This document shows positions 1-8,681 of a stretch of 64,000 bases of DNA, piece by piece. Numbering within the stretch: the first letter of the stretch is position 1; each line of letters starts with the position of its first letter. The translations under genes were made by a program, and so were the position numbers. This DNA is from Microbacterium sp. Au-Mic1. Lineage in GTDB: Bacteria > Actinomycetota > Actinomycetes > Actinomycetales > Microbacteriaceae. The DNA is taken from assembly GCF_021341785.1 (NCBI RefSeq), contig NZ_JAJTTF010000005.1, forward strand, positions 186,001 to 250,000, given 5' to 3'. The notes beneath the pieces are model-generated. The model was not told the origin of the DNA, ran no database searches, and saw nothing but the letters and a program-made list of their open reading frames with translations.

Positions 1-2
1 TG

Positions 3-311
3 CGCGGCATGGAGCCGGCCGTCGTGGATGCGGTGCTCGCGGACTTCCGCTCGGCGCCGATCGATGAACGCCTTCGTGCCGTCCTGGCCTTCCTCGAGAC
101 GATGACGAAGGATCCGGACGGGCTGTCGGCGGCGGATGCCCGTGCCGCCCTCGATGCCGGCGTCACCGTCGCAGAGCTCGAGGATGCGGCAGCCGTCGCC
201 GCCGTGTTCGCCGTGATCACCCGCAATGCGAATGCCCTCGATTTCGCGCTTCCGACCGCCGAGGAGTTCGACCGCGCGGCGGGGATGCTGCTGCGCCGCG
301 GCTATTCCTGA
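3..311 (+). CDS. AhpD/carboxymuconolactone decarboxylase-like protein, 5' truncated by window edge
   Basis: C-terminal part of an alkylhydroperoxidase AhpD-like or carboxymuconolactone decarboxylase-family protein ('peroxidase-related'). The frame is already open at the first base. The internal ATG at 9 is followed by family-like sequence (VVDAVLADFRSAPIDERLRAVLAFLE), so I read this as a fragment rather than a full 100-aa protein. The catalytic CxxC motif of the family would lie upstream of the window and cannot be checked. The C-terminus ends with the typical 'RRGY'. It converges on the J-domain gene with about 108 bp between them. The family call is moderately sure; substrate is unknown. 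Confidence 0.6.
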   Translation, partial: RGMEPAVVDAVLADFRSAPIDERLRAVLAFLETMTKDPDGLSAADARAALDAGVTVAELEDAAAVAAVFAVITRNANALDFALPTAEEFDRAAGMLLRRGYS

Positions 312-321
312 CGCCTCTTGC

Positions 322-399
322 GTTTCCCTCCCCGCGGCGTGCTCGCCCCCTCTGGCGGGCGTCAACCAGAGGAGGGGAAGCCGCTGAGAGGAGGGAATC
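322..399. repeat. Long imperfect palindrome between convergent genes
   Basis: Nested inverted repeat: TTCCCTCC at 324-331 pairs with GGAGGGAA at 390-397, and CCCCCTCTGG at 346-355 with CCAGAGGAGGGG at 366-377. It fills the gap between two convergent genes, so a bidirectional terminator role is plausible. It has the architecture of the other long palindromes in this window but a different sequence. Confidence 0.5.
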
Positions 400-419
400 G
401 CGGTGGAGGGACCCGTCGC

Positions 420-1367
420 TCAGGCGAACCGGACCGTCTGCTGGATCCGAGTGCGCAGGTCGAACAGCTCGGTGCCGCCGATCGTGCGGGATCCCGGCAC
501 ACCGGCGCGGAGCAAGGGGCGCAGGGCGCTGCGGCGCACGACCACGACGGTGGTGCCGCGGATCGCGCCGAGAGGCGCCGTCGCCTGGGCGAGGTCGTCG
601 TCGGGGAGCACCAGGATCGCCCCGCCGAAGCGCACCCGCGCCGCGCGCGCGATCGTGCGGACCTGCGTCACGAGCGCGGTGATCGGAGCGCGGGATCCGG
701 CGCCGGACCCGATGACCTCGCCGGCACGGAAGCGCGCGATCTCGCCGAAATCGGCGGACATCAGGCCGTAGAGTCCACTCGGTCCGAGCACGATGTGGTC
801 GAGGGTGTCGGGGTGCGGGGGCGCCCCGACGCCTGTGCCGGCCGCGGGTGCGCCGGCCGGCACCGCCACGTCGTGCCAGGCGGTGAAGCCCATGCCCAGA
901 TCGGCGACCGTGCGGGCGGTGTGCTCTTCGGCGAGGGCGTTCGCGAGTATGCGGCGCAGCTCGCGGGGGACCGTGCGCACGAAGGCGGGATCATACGGAT
1001 CCGGCACGTCGGATCCGGCCCAGGCGCGCACCTGCGCGACATAGTGCCGGCGCCGGCTCCCGCCCGCGGCTCCGTAGGTCTTCGCTCGTGGCCGGGTGTC
1101 GGTGCGCGCGTCGGGTGCACGCCAGCCGTCCCACGGGGCCTCGTCGTCGGAGAATCCGTGCCCGCGGTCGTAGGCGGCGCGCAGCTCTGGCGTGCCGACG
1201 AGCTCCCAGGCGCGCTGCACCTGGATGAACACGGTCGCGTCGCCTCCCGTATCGGGGTGCGTGCGGCGCAGCTGGAGCCGGTAGGCGCGGCGGAGCTCGT
1301 CGTCGGAGACGTGCGCGGCGACGTCGAGCACCTCGTACGCGGAGGCGGAGAGCGGACTGTCGAACAT
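420..1367 (-). CDS. J-domain (DnaJ-like) protein
   Basis: A 315-aa protein with an N-terminal J domain at about residues 8-60 (YEVLDVAAHVSDDELRRAYR), carrying the HPD tripeptide at residues 37-39 needed to stimulate DnaK ATPase. There is no Gly/Phe-rich region or CxxCxGxG zinc repeat, so it is a type III/C J protein rather than DnaJ itself. The remaining 250 residues are unrecognised soluble sequence. The start at 1367 follows GAGGAGG with good spacing. A much longer open frame extends upstream, but its N-terminal part is antisense to the VOC and ComB-like genes and is discarded. The client or role is unknown; a cytoplasmic Hsp70 co-chaperone is inferred. Confidence 0.8.
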   Translation of the reverse strand: MFDSPLSASAYEVLDVAAHVSDDELRRAYRLQLRRTHPDTGGDATVFIQVQRAWELVGTPELRAAYDRGHGFSDDEAPWDGWRAPDARTDTRPRAKTYGAAGGSRRRHYVAQVRAWAGSDVPDPYDPAFVRTVPRELRRILANALAEEHTARTVADLGMGFTAWHDVAVPAGAPAAGTGVGAPPHPDTLDHIVLGPSGLYGLMSADFGEIARFRAGEVIGSGAGSRAPITALVTQVRTIARAARVRFGGAILVLPDDDLAQATAPLGAIRGTTVVVVRRSALRPLLRAGVPGSRTIGGTELFDLRTRIQQTVRFA

Positions 1368-1472
1368 CGCCCTCCTCGGGTGGTCTGCGGCGGCGGAACA
1401 GCGGAGTACAGGGTATCCGGTCCGATGTCGGAGGCCGCTCGTAGGCTCGCCACGACGACGAGAGGATCCCCC

Positions 1473-2012
1473 ATGGCGATGATCGACTCCGCTACTCCGA
1501 CCGGCTACACGAGCGTCGCGCCCTGGGTGGTGACCGATGACACCGGCGCCCTGCTCGACTTCATCACGGGTGCATTCGAGGGGGAGGAGCTCGCCCGTGT
1601 GCAGACCGAGGACGGCTCGGTCGGCCACGGCGAGATCCGCGTCGGGGACACCGTGGTTCTGGCCTTCGACCGGCGTCAGGACTGGCCGGTGATGCCGAGC
1701 CTGCTGCGCGTATGGGTGGCGGACGCCGATGCGGCGTTCGCCCGGGCGCTCGAACGCGGCGCGACGGTCGTGACCGAGCTCGGCGACAACGCCTTCGGGC
1801 AGCGCGGCGGGCGCGTGAAGGATCCGTTCGGCAACATCTGGTGGATCACCGCGCAGATCGAGGATGTGCCGGAGGAGGTCATGTGGCAGCGCCTGCAGGA
1901 GCCGCGCTATGCCGAGAACATGCGGTACGCGCAGGAATCCCTCGACGCGGCGCTGACCGGATCCGCATCGAACTGGAGCAGCGCGCCGCTGCGTTCCGAC
2001 GACTCGCGCTGA
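1473..2012 (+). CDS. VOC-superfamily (glyoxalase/PhnB-like) protein
   Basis: A 179-aa protein with a single VOC fold. It begins with PWVVTDDTGALLDFITGAF, and the last beta strands carry GGRVKDPFGNIWWI, the typical C-terminal metal/substrate strand of PhnB-like glyoxalase/bleomycin-resistance proteins. The family covers isomerases, dioxygenases and binding proteins, and substrate cannot be assigned. The start at 1473 is chosen because AGAGGA lies about 8 nt upstream. The upstream neighbour is divergent (J-domain gene). A TAGGCT hexamer at 1442-1447 could be the -10 of its promoter. Confidence 0.8.
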   Translation: MAMIDSATPTGYTSVAPWVVTDDTGALLDFITGAFEGEELARVQTEDGSVGHGEIRVGDTVVLAFDRRQDWPVMPSLLRVWVADADAAFARALERGATVVTELGDNAFGQRGGRVKDPFGNIWWITAQIEDVPEEVMWQRLQEPRYAENMRYAQESLDAALTGSASNWSSAPLRSDDSR

Positions 2013-2065
2013 GTTCGCGGTCGCGGTCGTCCGAGGTGAGTCGCAGGGCTCGGACCACCGCCGGG

Positions 2066-2071
2066 TAGCAT
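2066..2071 (+). promoter_or_regulatory. -10 hexamer TAGCAT, leaderless spacing
   Basis: TAGCAT lies 7 nt before the GTG at 2079, so transcription probably starts at the start codon. This favours GTG 2079 over the ATG at 2091, which also has no Shine-Dalgarno sequence. Confidence 0.5.
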
Positions 2072-2078
2072 TCCCCGG

Positions 2079-2882
2079 GTGAGATCCCCGATGAGCCCCG
2101 ACCACCCGCTGCAGCAGGACTACGAGGTGCGCTTCGACTGGGCGCGCGAGGGCCTGCGCTCGATCGCGCAGGGGGCGGGCGTCATCGTCGTGATCGACGC
2201 CATCTCGTTCACGACGACCGTGGAGCGGGCCCTGACCGAGGGCCTCGAAGTGCAGCCGTTCCCCGGCACCCGCGCCGAGGCCGAGCGCCTCGCGGCGGAG
2301 CACGGCTTCGGCCCGGCGCGGCTCGCGGGCCCGCGTGGGGGAGCGGGGGTCACGCTCTCGCCGTCGAGCCTCACCGCCGACAACGTCGCCGCGTTCGGCG
2401 CCACCCGTGCCGTGGTGCCGTCGTTCAACGGCTCCCGTCTGGCGGCGGCGGCCGCACGGTTCGGTGTGCCGGTGCTTGCGGCCTCGCTGCGCAACCGCTC
2501 CGCCGTCGCGCAGTGGATCCTCGACCACCAGCACGCCGCCGGGCACCGCGTGAAGGTCGCCGTGGTCGCGGGCGGCGAGGTCCGCGACGACGAGACCGTG
2601 CGCTTCTCCGTCGAGGACATGCTCACCGCCGGCGCCGTGATCGACGCCCTGGGCGCGCTCGGCATCGACGCCTGCTCGCCCGAAGCCGCCGCGGCGTGCG
2701 CCGCCTACACCGGCCTGGCACGGGCGACCCGCCATCTGTTCACCGCTTCGTCGAGCGGAGTCGAGCTGCGTGAGGAAGGCCAGGGCGCGGATGTGGAGCT
2801 CGCCGCCCAGACCGATGTGTCGACCACGGTCCCGGTGCTCGTGGACGGGGTGTTCCGGGTGGTGGATCCGCGGCTGTCCTGA
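2079..2882 (+). CDS. 2-phosphosulfolactate phosphatase family (ComB-like)
   Basis: A 267-aa protein resembling ComB, the Mg-dependent phosphatase that releases sulfolactate from 2-phosphosulfolactate. Family features are the early strand VIVVIDAISFTTTVERAL (about residues 30-47), the LSPSSL loop, the SFNGSRLAAAAA helix and the AVVAGGE strand. In archaea and some bacteria ComB belongs to coenzyme M or sulfolactate metabolism; none of the other genes of that pathway (comA, comC, comDE) is in the window. The natural substrate in this organism is therefore uncertain. It is probably a monocistronic, leaderless transcript. Confidence 0.75.
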   Translation: MRSPMSPDHPLQQDYEVRFDWAREGLRSIAQGAGVIVVIDAISFTTTVERALTEGLEVQPFPGTRAEAERLAAEHGFGPARLAGPRGGAGVTLSPSSLTADNVAAFGATRAVVPSFNGSRLAAAAARFGVPVLAASLRNRSAVAQWILDHQHAAGHRVKVAVVAGGEVRDDETVRFSVEDMLTAGAVIDALGALGIDACSPEAAAACAAYTGLARATRHLFTASSSGVELREEGQGADVELAAQTDVSTTVPVLVDGVFRVVDPRLS

Positions 2883-2968
2883 ACCGGCGGCTGTCGCGCG
2901 CATCGGGCGCTGCGCCGACCCGATGCGGGACGATACTGGAGGAACCCCGATCCGCCGAGGAGTTCCGC

Positions 2969-5818
2969 ATGCCCGCCACCGTGACCTCACCGCTCGACGC
3001 CGCCCTGCTCGGCGACGACGTGCGGGTGGCCTCGCGCACGATCGACCGGTTCGCCCGCGCGCACGACGCCTCGCACTACCTGCTCGTGCCCGACGCGGTG
3101 CTCGTGCCGCAGGACGCCGCGTCCGTCGCGCGGGTCTTCGCAGCCGTGCGCGCGGCGGGGCGCAGCCTCACCTTCCGCTCGGGCGGGACGAGCCTCAGCG
3201 GACAGGGCGTGACCGGTGACGTCATGGTCGACACGCGCACGGCGTTCCGCGGCATCAGCGTGAGCGCCGACGGTGCCTCCGTCTCGGCGCAGCCCGGCGC
3301 CACCGTGCGCCAGGTGAACACGCGCCTGGCGCGGTTCGGACGCAAGCTCGGACCGGATCCGGCGAGCGAGATCGCCTGCACGATCGGCGGCGTGGTCGCC
3401 GACAACTCGAGCGGCATGGCCTGCGGCATCGTGGAGAACTCCTATCGCACGATCGAGTCGATGGTGCTGGTGCTGCCGAGCGGCACGATCCTCGACACCG
3501 CGGCGCCCGACGCCCTGGCGCAGTTGCGCGATCGGGAGCCCGAGATCGCCCGGGGCCTGCAGCATCTCCGTGACCGCCTCCGCGGCGATCCCGCTCTGAG
3601 CGCCGAGGTCGCGCGTCAGTTCTCGATGAAGAACACCATGGGCTACGGCCTCAACTCCCTGCTCGACTTCGACGATCCGGTGCGGATCCTGGAGCACCTC
3701 GTGATCGGATCAGAGGGGACGCTCGCGTTCGTCGCGGAGGCGCGGTTCCGCACGATCGCCATCCAGCCCGCGATCTCGACCGGGCTCCTCGTGTTCGACA
3801 CGCTCTCCGACGCGATGGCGGCGCTGCCCGGTCTGACCGCCCTCGGGCTCGCCACGATCGAGCTCATGGATGCCGCCTCGCTCAGGGTCGCGCAGGGGCT
3901 CAGCACCGTGCCCGACGTGATCGCCGGGATCGAGGTGCGGGGGCACGCCGCGCTGCTCGTCGAGGTCCATGCGGCGGACGCGACCGCCCTCGAGGCGGGC
4001 AAGGCGACGGCCCTCGCGCACATCGGAGAGCTGCCGCTCGCGGCACCGGCGCGGATGACCGAGGATCCCGCCGAGCGGGGCGAGCTCTGGACGGTCCGCA
4101 AGGGGCTGTACACCGCCGTCGCCGGCGCCCGCCCGTCGGGCACGACGGCGCTGCTCGAGGACATCGCGGTGCCGGTGGAGCGGCTGCTCGGCGTGTGCGA
4201 GGGGCTCACGGCGCTGTTCGAGAAGCACCACTACGAGGGCTGCGTGATCTTCGGGCACGCCAAGGACGGCAACGTGCACTTCCTCGTCAACGAGCGCTTC
4301 GACGACCCGGAGGCGCTGCGCCGCTACGAGGCCTTCACCGAGGACCTCGTCGAGCTCGTGCTCGCCCAGGGCGGGACGCTCAAGGCCGAGCACGGCACGG
4401 GCCGCATCATGGCGCCGTTCGTGCGACGACAGTACGGCGATGTGCTGACCGACATGATGTGGGAGATCAAGGGGCTCATCGACCCGGACGGGATCCTGAA
4501 TCCCGGTGTCGTCCTCTCGGACGATGCGAGCTCGTACCTCGCCGACCTCAAGCTCGTGCCGACGGTCGAGGGGGAGGTCGATCGCTGCGTCGAGTGCGGG
4601 TACTGCGAGCCGACCTGCCCCAGCAAGGACGTCACGCTCACCCCGCGCCAGCGCATCGTGCTGCGCCGCGACATGACGGCCGCCCTGCACCGTGGCGAGG
4701 TCGAGGTGGCCGCCGAGATCGCGCGGGACTACGACTACGACGCCGTGCAGACCTGCGCCGTCGACGGCATGTGCGGGGTCGCGTGCCCGGTAGACATCAA
4801 CACCGGGGATCTCGTGCGCCGTCTGCGCGCCGAGGAGGCCGGCCGGCTCGAGCAGGGCGTGTGGAACGCCGCGGCGAAGGGCTGGGGCGCGATCACCCGT
4901 GGCGGCGGATTCGCGCTGAACGTCGCACAGGCGCTGCCGGCGCCCCTGGTGGCCGGCGTGACCAAGGCGGCCCGTGCCGTGCTCGGCGCCGATACCGTGC
5001 CGCTGTATGACGCGAGGCTCCCTGGTGGAGGCTCGCGCGCTCCGCGGGCCCAGAGCCCCGCCGATGCGCAGGCCGTGCTGTTCGGATCCTGCATCGGGAC
5101 GATGTTCGGCGCCGAACACGACGCGGACGGCGTGCACGGAGAGGGCTCGCGAGAAGCCGTGCGGCTGCTGCTGGAGCGGGCCGGGATCTCGTACAGCGTG
5201 CCGCCGGATGCCGGTGGGCTCTGCTGCGGCACGCCGTGGAAGTCCAAGGGGCAGCTCGACGGGTACACCACGATGACCGAACGCGTCCTGCCCGCACTGT
5301 GGCGGGCGAGCCACGAGGGCGCCCTGCCCGTGGTCTGCGATGCCGCATCCTGCACCGAGGGGCTTCACGTCATGCTCGCGAAGGCCGTCGCGGAGCGCCC
5401 CGAGTACGCCGCCCTGCGGATCGAGGACGCGACGACCTTCCTCGCGCGTGAGGCTCTGCCGAAGCTGACCGTGCGGGACCGGATCCATTCGGTCGCGGTG
5501 CATCCGACGTGCTCGACCACGCAGCTCGGCGCGAACGACGCCCTGCGCGCGCTCGCGGGCGCCGTCGCGGACGAGGTGTACGTGCCCGAGGGCTGGGGGT
5601 GCTGCGCGTTCGCGGGCGACCGGGGCATGCTGCATCCCGAGCTGACCGCGAGCGCGACCGCCGTCGAGGCGGCCGAGGTCGCGGCGGCCGGCGCCGATCG
5701 CGGTGGCTTCGACGCCTACGTCTCGGCGAACCGCACGTGCGAGCTCGGCATGAGTCGCGCGACCGGCCGGCCGTACCGGCACGTGGTCGAGGTGCTCGAG
5801 GAGCTCACCCGGCCCTAG
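2969..5818 (+). CDS. FAD- and Fe-S-binding oxidoreductase, D-lactate dehydrogenase-like
   Basis: A 949-aa fusion. Residues 1-240 hold a PCMH-type FAD domain (FRSGGTSLSGQGVTGDV). Residues 250-520 hold the FAD-linked oxidase C-terminal domain ending GTLKAEHGTGR. Two 4Fe-4S motifs follow, CVECGYCEPTCP at about 540 and CAVDGMCGVACP at about 595. Two CCG domains come next (GGLCCGTPW near 752, GWGCCAFAGDRG near 878), as in GlpC/LldE heterodisulfide-type subunits. This architecture is typical of quinone-linked D-lactate dehydrogenases and related D-2-hydroxyacid dehydrogenases, peripheral to the membrane. The start has GAGGAG 6 nt upstream. D-lactate is the most likely substrate but D-2-hydroxyglutarate or glycolate cannot be excluded. 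Confidence 0.85.
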   Translation: MPATVTSPLDAALLGDDVRVASRTIDRFARAHDASHYLLVPDAVLVPQDAASVARVFAAVRAAGRSLTFRSGGTSLSGQGVTGDVMVDTRTAFRGISVSADGASVSAQPGATVRQVNTRLARFGRKLGPDPASEIACTIGGVVADNSSGMACGIVENSYRTIESMVLVLPSGTILDTAAPDALAQLRDREPEIARGLQHLRDRLRGDPALSAEVARQFSMKNTMGYGLNSLLDFDDPVRILEHLVIGSEGTLAFVAEARFRTIAIQPAISTGLLVFDTLSDAMAALPGLTALGLATIELMDAASLRVAQGLSTVPDVIAGIEVRGHAALLVEVHAADATALEAGKATALAHIGELPLAAPARMTEDPAERGELWTVRKGLYTAVAGARPSGTTALLEDIAVPVERLLGVCEGLTALFEKHHYEGCVIFGHAKDGNVHFLVNERFDDPEALRRYEAFTEDLVELVLAQGGTLKAEHGTGRIMAPFVRRQYGDVLTDMMWEIKGLIDPDGILNPGVVLSDDASSYLADLKLVPTVEGEVDRCVECGYCEPTCPSKDVTLTPRQRIVLRRDMTAALHRGEVEVAAEIARDYDYDAVQTCAVDGMCGVACPVDINTGDLVRRLRAEEAGRLEQGVWNAAAKGWGAITRGGGFALNVAQALPAPLVAGVTKAARAVLGADTVPLYDARLPGGGSRAPRAQSPADAQAVLFGSCIGTMFGAEHDADGVHGEGSREAVRLLLERAGISYSVPPDAGGLCCGTPWKSKGQLDGYTTMTERVLPALWRASHEGALPVVCDAASCTEGLHVMLAKAVAERPEYAALRIEDATTFLAREALPKLTVRDRIHSVAVHPTCSTTQLGANDALRALAGAVADEVYVPEGWGCCAFAGDRGMLHPELTASATAVEAAEVAAAGADRGGFDAYVSANRTCELGMSRATGRPYRHVVEVLEELTRP

Positions 5819-5853
5819 CCGTCAGATCGGCGCTCCGGTCGCCACGCCGACGG

Positions 5854-6201
5854 CTAGCTGCCGAGCCGCCGGCCGGTCGCCTCGGCGACGCGCGTGAAGT
5901 ACTCGCGGAACACGCCCTCCGCCGTCTGCGGCAGCACGGCGGAAGGCGTCTGCGTGAAGACGAAGGGCACCGGCCGGGTCCCGAAGAGCGGAGCATCGGG
6001 GGACTTCACGAATCCGAACCTCAACCGGCACCGGTCCGCACGGCGCACGTCGAACTGGACCGCGAGCCAGCGCGCCGGAGTCCGGAAGTGGAAGTCGGTC
6101 GTCGGCGGGAACTCGAAGAGCTCGAAGACGCCCCGATCGAAGCGGAGGAAGAGTCCCTCGTATTCGAGTTCGAGAAGATCGGGGGGGGGTACGGGGTTCA
6201 T
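5854..6201 (-). CDS. Small hypothetical protein with C9 tract just after the start
   Basis: A 115-aa protein rich in aromatic and charged residues (LELEYEGLFLRFDRGVFELFEF; DVRRADRCRLRFGFVKS), predicted soluble and beta-rich. I do not recognise the family. The start is supported by GGAGG 4 nt upstream. Codons 5-7 are CCC CCC CCC, a run of nine cytosines (G9 on the + strand at 6181-6189), so a one-base slip would abolish the frame. It ends 35 bp from the D-lactate dehydrogenase stop and lies 12 bp downstream of the glycoside hydrolase stop, so it is probably the second gene of that transcript. Confidence 0.6.
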   Translation of the reverse strand: MNPVPPPDLLELEYEGLFLRFDRGVFELFEFPPTTDFHFRTPARWLAVQFDVRRADRCRLRFGFVKSPDAPLFGTRPVPFVFTQTPSAVLPQTAEGVFREYFTRVAEATGRRLGS

Positions 6202-6213
6202 GGCGCCTCCGGT

Positions 6214-8520
6214 TCACATTCCGCTGCAATCGAGCCCACGATAGACGCGAGGCGCGCCGTCGAGGGTGAGGGCCACCGTCCCGGTGCCGACGGTGAGCGG
6301 CATCTCCTGTCCGATGCAGTCGATCTGCGTGACGCTCGCGCCCGTCGCCGCGACCGTCAGCGCGGTCTTTGTCGGCCATGGATCCAGCCAGAGCTCGGGG
6401 GCGGCGAACGTGCTCCCGGAAGGGTCGTGGCCGGCGTTCAGGATGTAGCCGTCGGCGCGGTTCCACAGCACGGCGAGCTCGCCCTCCGGCGTATCGAACA
6501 GGAGGCCCTTGTTGTCGTCGTCCGTGAAGGTGAGCCAGCGGACGAACGTCGCTCGATCGAGCAGTCGTGCTGCGTTCGCGTAAGCGAGCAGGGACGGTTT
6601 CGCGCTGGTGTCGCGGTTCATCAAGCCGTAGTGGTACTCGGCGTCGGTCGGGTTCGCGACTTGGGGGTTGCCGAGCACGCTGTCGTGGAACTGGTACCAG
6701 CACACGCAGCGGACGCCCTCGGCCTTCGCGAGTGCGAGGCTCAGGAACACGTTCTCCGCGGCGTGCCGGTAGGTGTCGTACCACCACGCGTTGGGCTTGG
6801 TGCAGGCGTACGCCTCGGTCATCCAGATCTCCTTCGGCCCGTACTGCGCGATGAGCGCCTTGAGCCTGCGCAGGCCGCCGAGGAAATTCCAGTAGGTGCC
6901 GTTCGCGCCCGCGTCCACGGGGCCCTGCGGATCGTAGTCGGGGGTGAAGTTGCCACGACCGGGGTGGAAGGCGATGCCGTCGATGAGATCCCAGCCGCCG
7001 GCGCTGTGGAAGTTCTGCACCCAGGGCTCGTCCATCCCCGCGAGTCCGTTGTTCAGCAGCTTCAGCGACGCCCCGGTGGCGACCACGCGGTCGTGCACCG
7101 GGCGCAGCGCCTTGTCGACGTACGCCTGCGCCGCCGTCCCGGTGTTGAACGGGCGGTTCAGCTCGTTGCCGACCTCGAAGTACTCGGCGCCGGCCGCGAC
7201 GGCGGTCGTGGTGTTCGTGGCCGCCCAGGCGGTGGCCTCGGCAGCGGTGGCGGTCAGTGAGGGCTGCAACTCGATGTTGTGCGACATGCCGCGTGCGTCG
7301 AACGCGGAGGGCGGCAGTCCAGGGCCGCCGTCGTACGAGATCCGGACCCGGTCCACGCCGATGCTCTGCCAGAGGTCGAGCACGGCGGTCGCGGAGGGCA
7401 CCTGGAGCCAGGGGTAGTTGGCCATTCCGAACATGCTGTCCGCCGTCGCGGGGTGGTCTCGGGGCGGAACCGCCGCCAGATTCGTGCGGGCGAACGCCTC
7501 GATCCCGCCGGAGACCGCGGCGACCTCGGTGACGACGAAGCCGGATCCCGGCGCGGTCAGGGTGAAGGCGTGGTCGAGGGTCCCGGTGGCGGGCACGACC
7601 ACGGAGACCGTCTGACTGGCCAGCAGGGTCCCGTTGAAATCACGCGCCCACCAGACGAGGTCGACGGCGCGATCGGCCGCCGCGCCGTTCGCGACCTGGG
7701 CGGAGATCGCGATCTGCTGTCCGGCGGATGCCCACAGCCCGAACGGGCGGTCCGTCCACACCTCGATGCCGAGGTCCTGTGCCGTGCCGATCGAGGCGAC
7801 CGCCGACGGCCGCTTGTCGCTGAAGAAGAAATCCGCCCGGCTCACGACGCTGCCGTCGGTCTGGAGCACGCCGGGCGCGTGCACCCAGGTGGAATTGGTC
7901 CAGGACTGACGGGAGCGGTCGAGGATGAGCAGCCCGTGCAGCGCGCCCCATGTCGACGTGTGCGCGACGCCCACCGCGTCCTCGAAGGGGATCCCGCCGG
8001 CGGCGTCCCGCTTCCACTCGGTGAGTGCGACATAGCCGTCCGACTCGGTCGCCGACAGGACCGCGCGACTGAACAGGAAGCCCTCCGGGGTGAAGGTGCT
8101 GGACCCCGAGGCATGCCATTCGAGCCGGACGTGGCGGGTGCTGATCGAGAAGAGCCCGTACACCGCGATCGGCCCGGCTGCGGCGGACATCACGTAGTCC
8201 ATCCGGATGGCCGGGGTGCCGTCGGCGAGCGTCACGAGCGTGGGCGTTCCACCGGTGGACACCTGGATCCCCGTCACGGTGTCCTTGGTCTGGAACTTGG
8301 AGCCCTGCAGGCGGATGACGCCCGTGCCGTCCTTGATCGCGACACGGCCGCCGGGGCTGGCGACGATGCTCACCCCGTCGGCGCTGAGGGTCAGATCACC
8401 CGCCGCCGCAGTGGCGCGGATCGGACTCTGGGCTGCCACGAGGAGTGCTCCGGCCGCGAATGTCGCGCCGAGGAATCCTCGGCGCGTGAATCCTGCGCTT
8501 CTCTCGTCCTGGTTGGTCAT
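6214..8520 (-). CDS. Tat-exported clan GH-A-like glycoside hydrolase
   Basis: A 768-aa protein. The N-terminus has a twin-arginine signal (FTRRGFLGATFAAGALLVAA, residues 11-30). Residues about 40-380 look like beta-sandwich regions. A C-terminal (alpha/beta)8-like barrel has candidate acid/base Glu453 in VGNELNRP and nucleophile Glu569 in IWMTEAYA, 116 residues apart as in clan GH-A families such as GH39, GH5 or GH79. I cannot fix the GH family or substrate. The start at 8520 is chosen because GGAGA lies just upstream; an upstream ATG at 8550 lies inside the operator. It diverges from the LacI regulator and an ABC sugar importer, so it probably releases the sugar that importer carries. Confidence 0.75.
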   Translation of the reverse strand: MTNQDERSAGFTRRGFLGATFAAGALLVAAQSPIRATAAAGDLTLSADGVSIVASPGGRVAIKDGTGVIRLQGSKFQTKDTVTGIQVSTGGTPTLVTLADGTPAIRMDYVMSAAAGPIAVYGLFSISTRHVRLEWHASGSSTFTPEGFLFSRAVLSATESDGYVALTEWKRDAAGGIPFEDAVGVAHTSTWGALHGLLILDRSRQSWTNSTWVHAPGVLQTDGSVVSRADFFFSDKRPSAVASIGTAQDLGIEVWTDRPFGLWASAGQQIAISAQVANGAAADRAVDLVWWARDFNGTLLASQTVSVVVPATGTLDHAFTLTAPGSGFVVTEVAAVSGGIEAFARTNLAAVPPRDHPATADSMFGMANYPWLQVPSATAVLDLWQSIGVDRVRISYDGGPGLPPSAFDARGMSHNIELQPSLTATAAEATAWAATNTTTAVAAGAEYFEVGNELNRPFNTGTAAQAYVDKALRPVHDRVVATGASLKLLNNGLAGMDEPWVQNFHSAGGWDLIDGIAFHPGRGNFTPDYDPQGPVDAGANGTYWNFLGGLRRLKALIAQYGPKEIWMTEAYACTKPNAWWYDTYRHAAENVFLSLALAKAEGVRCVCWYQFHDSVLGNPQVANPTDAEYHYGLMNRDTSAKPSLLAYANAARLLDRATFVRWLTFTDDDNKGLLFDTPEGELAVLWNRADGYILNAGHDPSGSTFAAPELWLDPWPTKTALTVAATGASVTQIDCIGQEMPLTVGTGTVALTLDGAPRVYRGLDCSGM

Positions 8521-8540
8521 CGGATCTCCATCGATCGTGA

Positions 8541-8552
8541 TAATGCGCATTA
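8541..8552. promoter_or_regulatory. Candidate LacI operator 1 (TAATGCGCATTA)
   Basis: A perfect 12-bp palindrome with the central CpG typical of LacI-family operators. It sits 21 bp upstream of the glycoside hydrolase start, downstream of its predicted promoter, where a bound repressor would block transcription. Confidence 0.65.
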
Positions 8553-8569
8553 GCGCGTGAGCGTTCTAC

Positions 8570-8599
8570 AGTCTGATCACCCTTCCGGTTCGAAGTCAA
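8570..8599 (-). promoter_or_regulatory. Predicted promoter of the glycoside hydrolase
   Basis: On the minus strand, TTGACT (8594-8599) and CAGACT (8570-8575) are separated by 18 bp, giving a predicted transcription start near 8563, just upstream of operator 1. Confidence 0.4.
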
Positions 8600-8618
8600 G
8601 ATGACTTGCGCTTTCTGA

Positions 8619-8630
8619 AGATACGCATTA
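8619..8630. promoter_or_regulatory. Candidate LacI operator 2
   Basis: AGATACGCATTA shares the half-site GCATTA and central CG with operator 1 and lies between the two divergent transcription units. Confidence 0.5.
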
Positions 8631-8650
8631 GCGTCGGCGTCACGCCTTGG

Positions 8651-8665
8651 TGATAGGCATTATCA
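8651..8665. promoter_or_regulatory. Candidate LacI operator 3
   Basis: TGATAGGCATTATCA is a near-perfect inverted repeat sharing GCATTA with the other two sites. It sits immediately before the Shine-Dalgarno sequence of the regulator gene, which suggests autoregulation. Confidence 0.55.
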
Positions 8666-8681
8666 GACGCGGAGGATGGAC

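Noticed and set aside
420..2990. Very long minus-strand frame extending the J-domain protein to about 856 residues
   Set aside because: The extra N-terminal part is Arg/His/Gly-rich antisense of the VOC and ComB-like genes; the J domain starts cleanly at 1367 after GAGGAGG.
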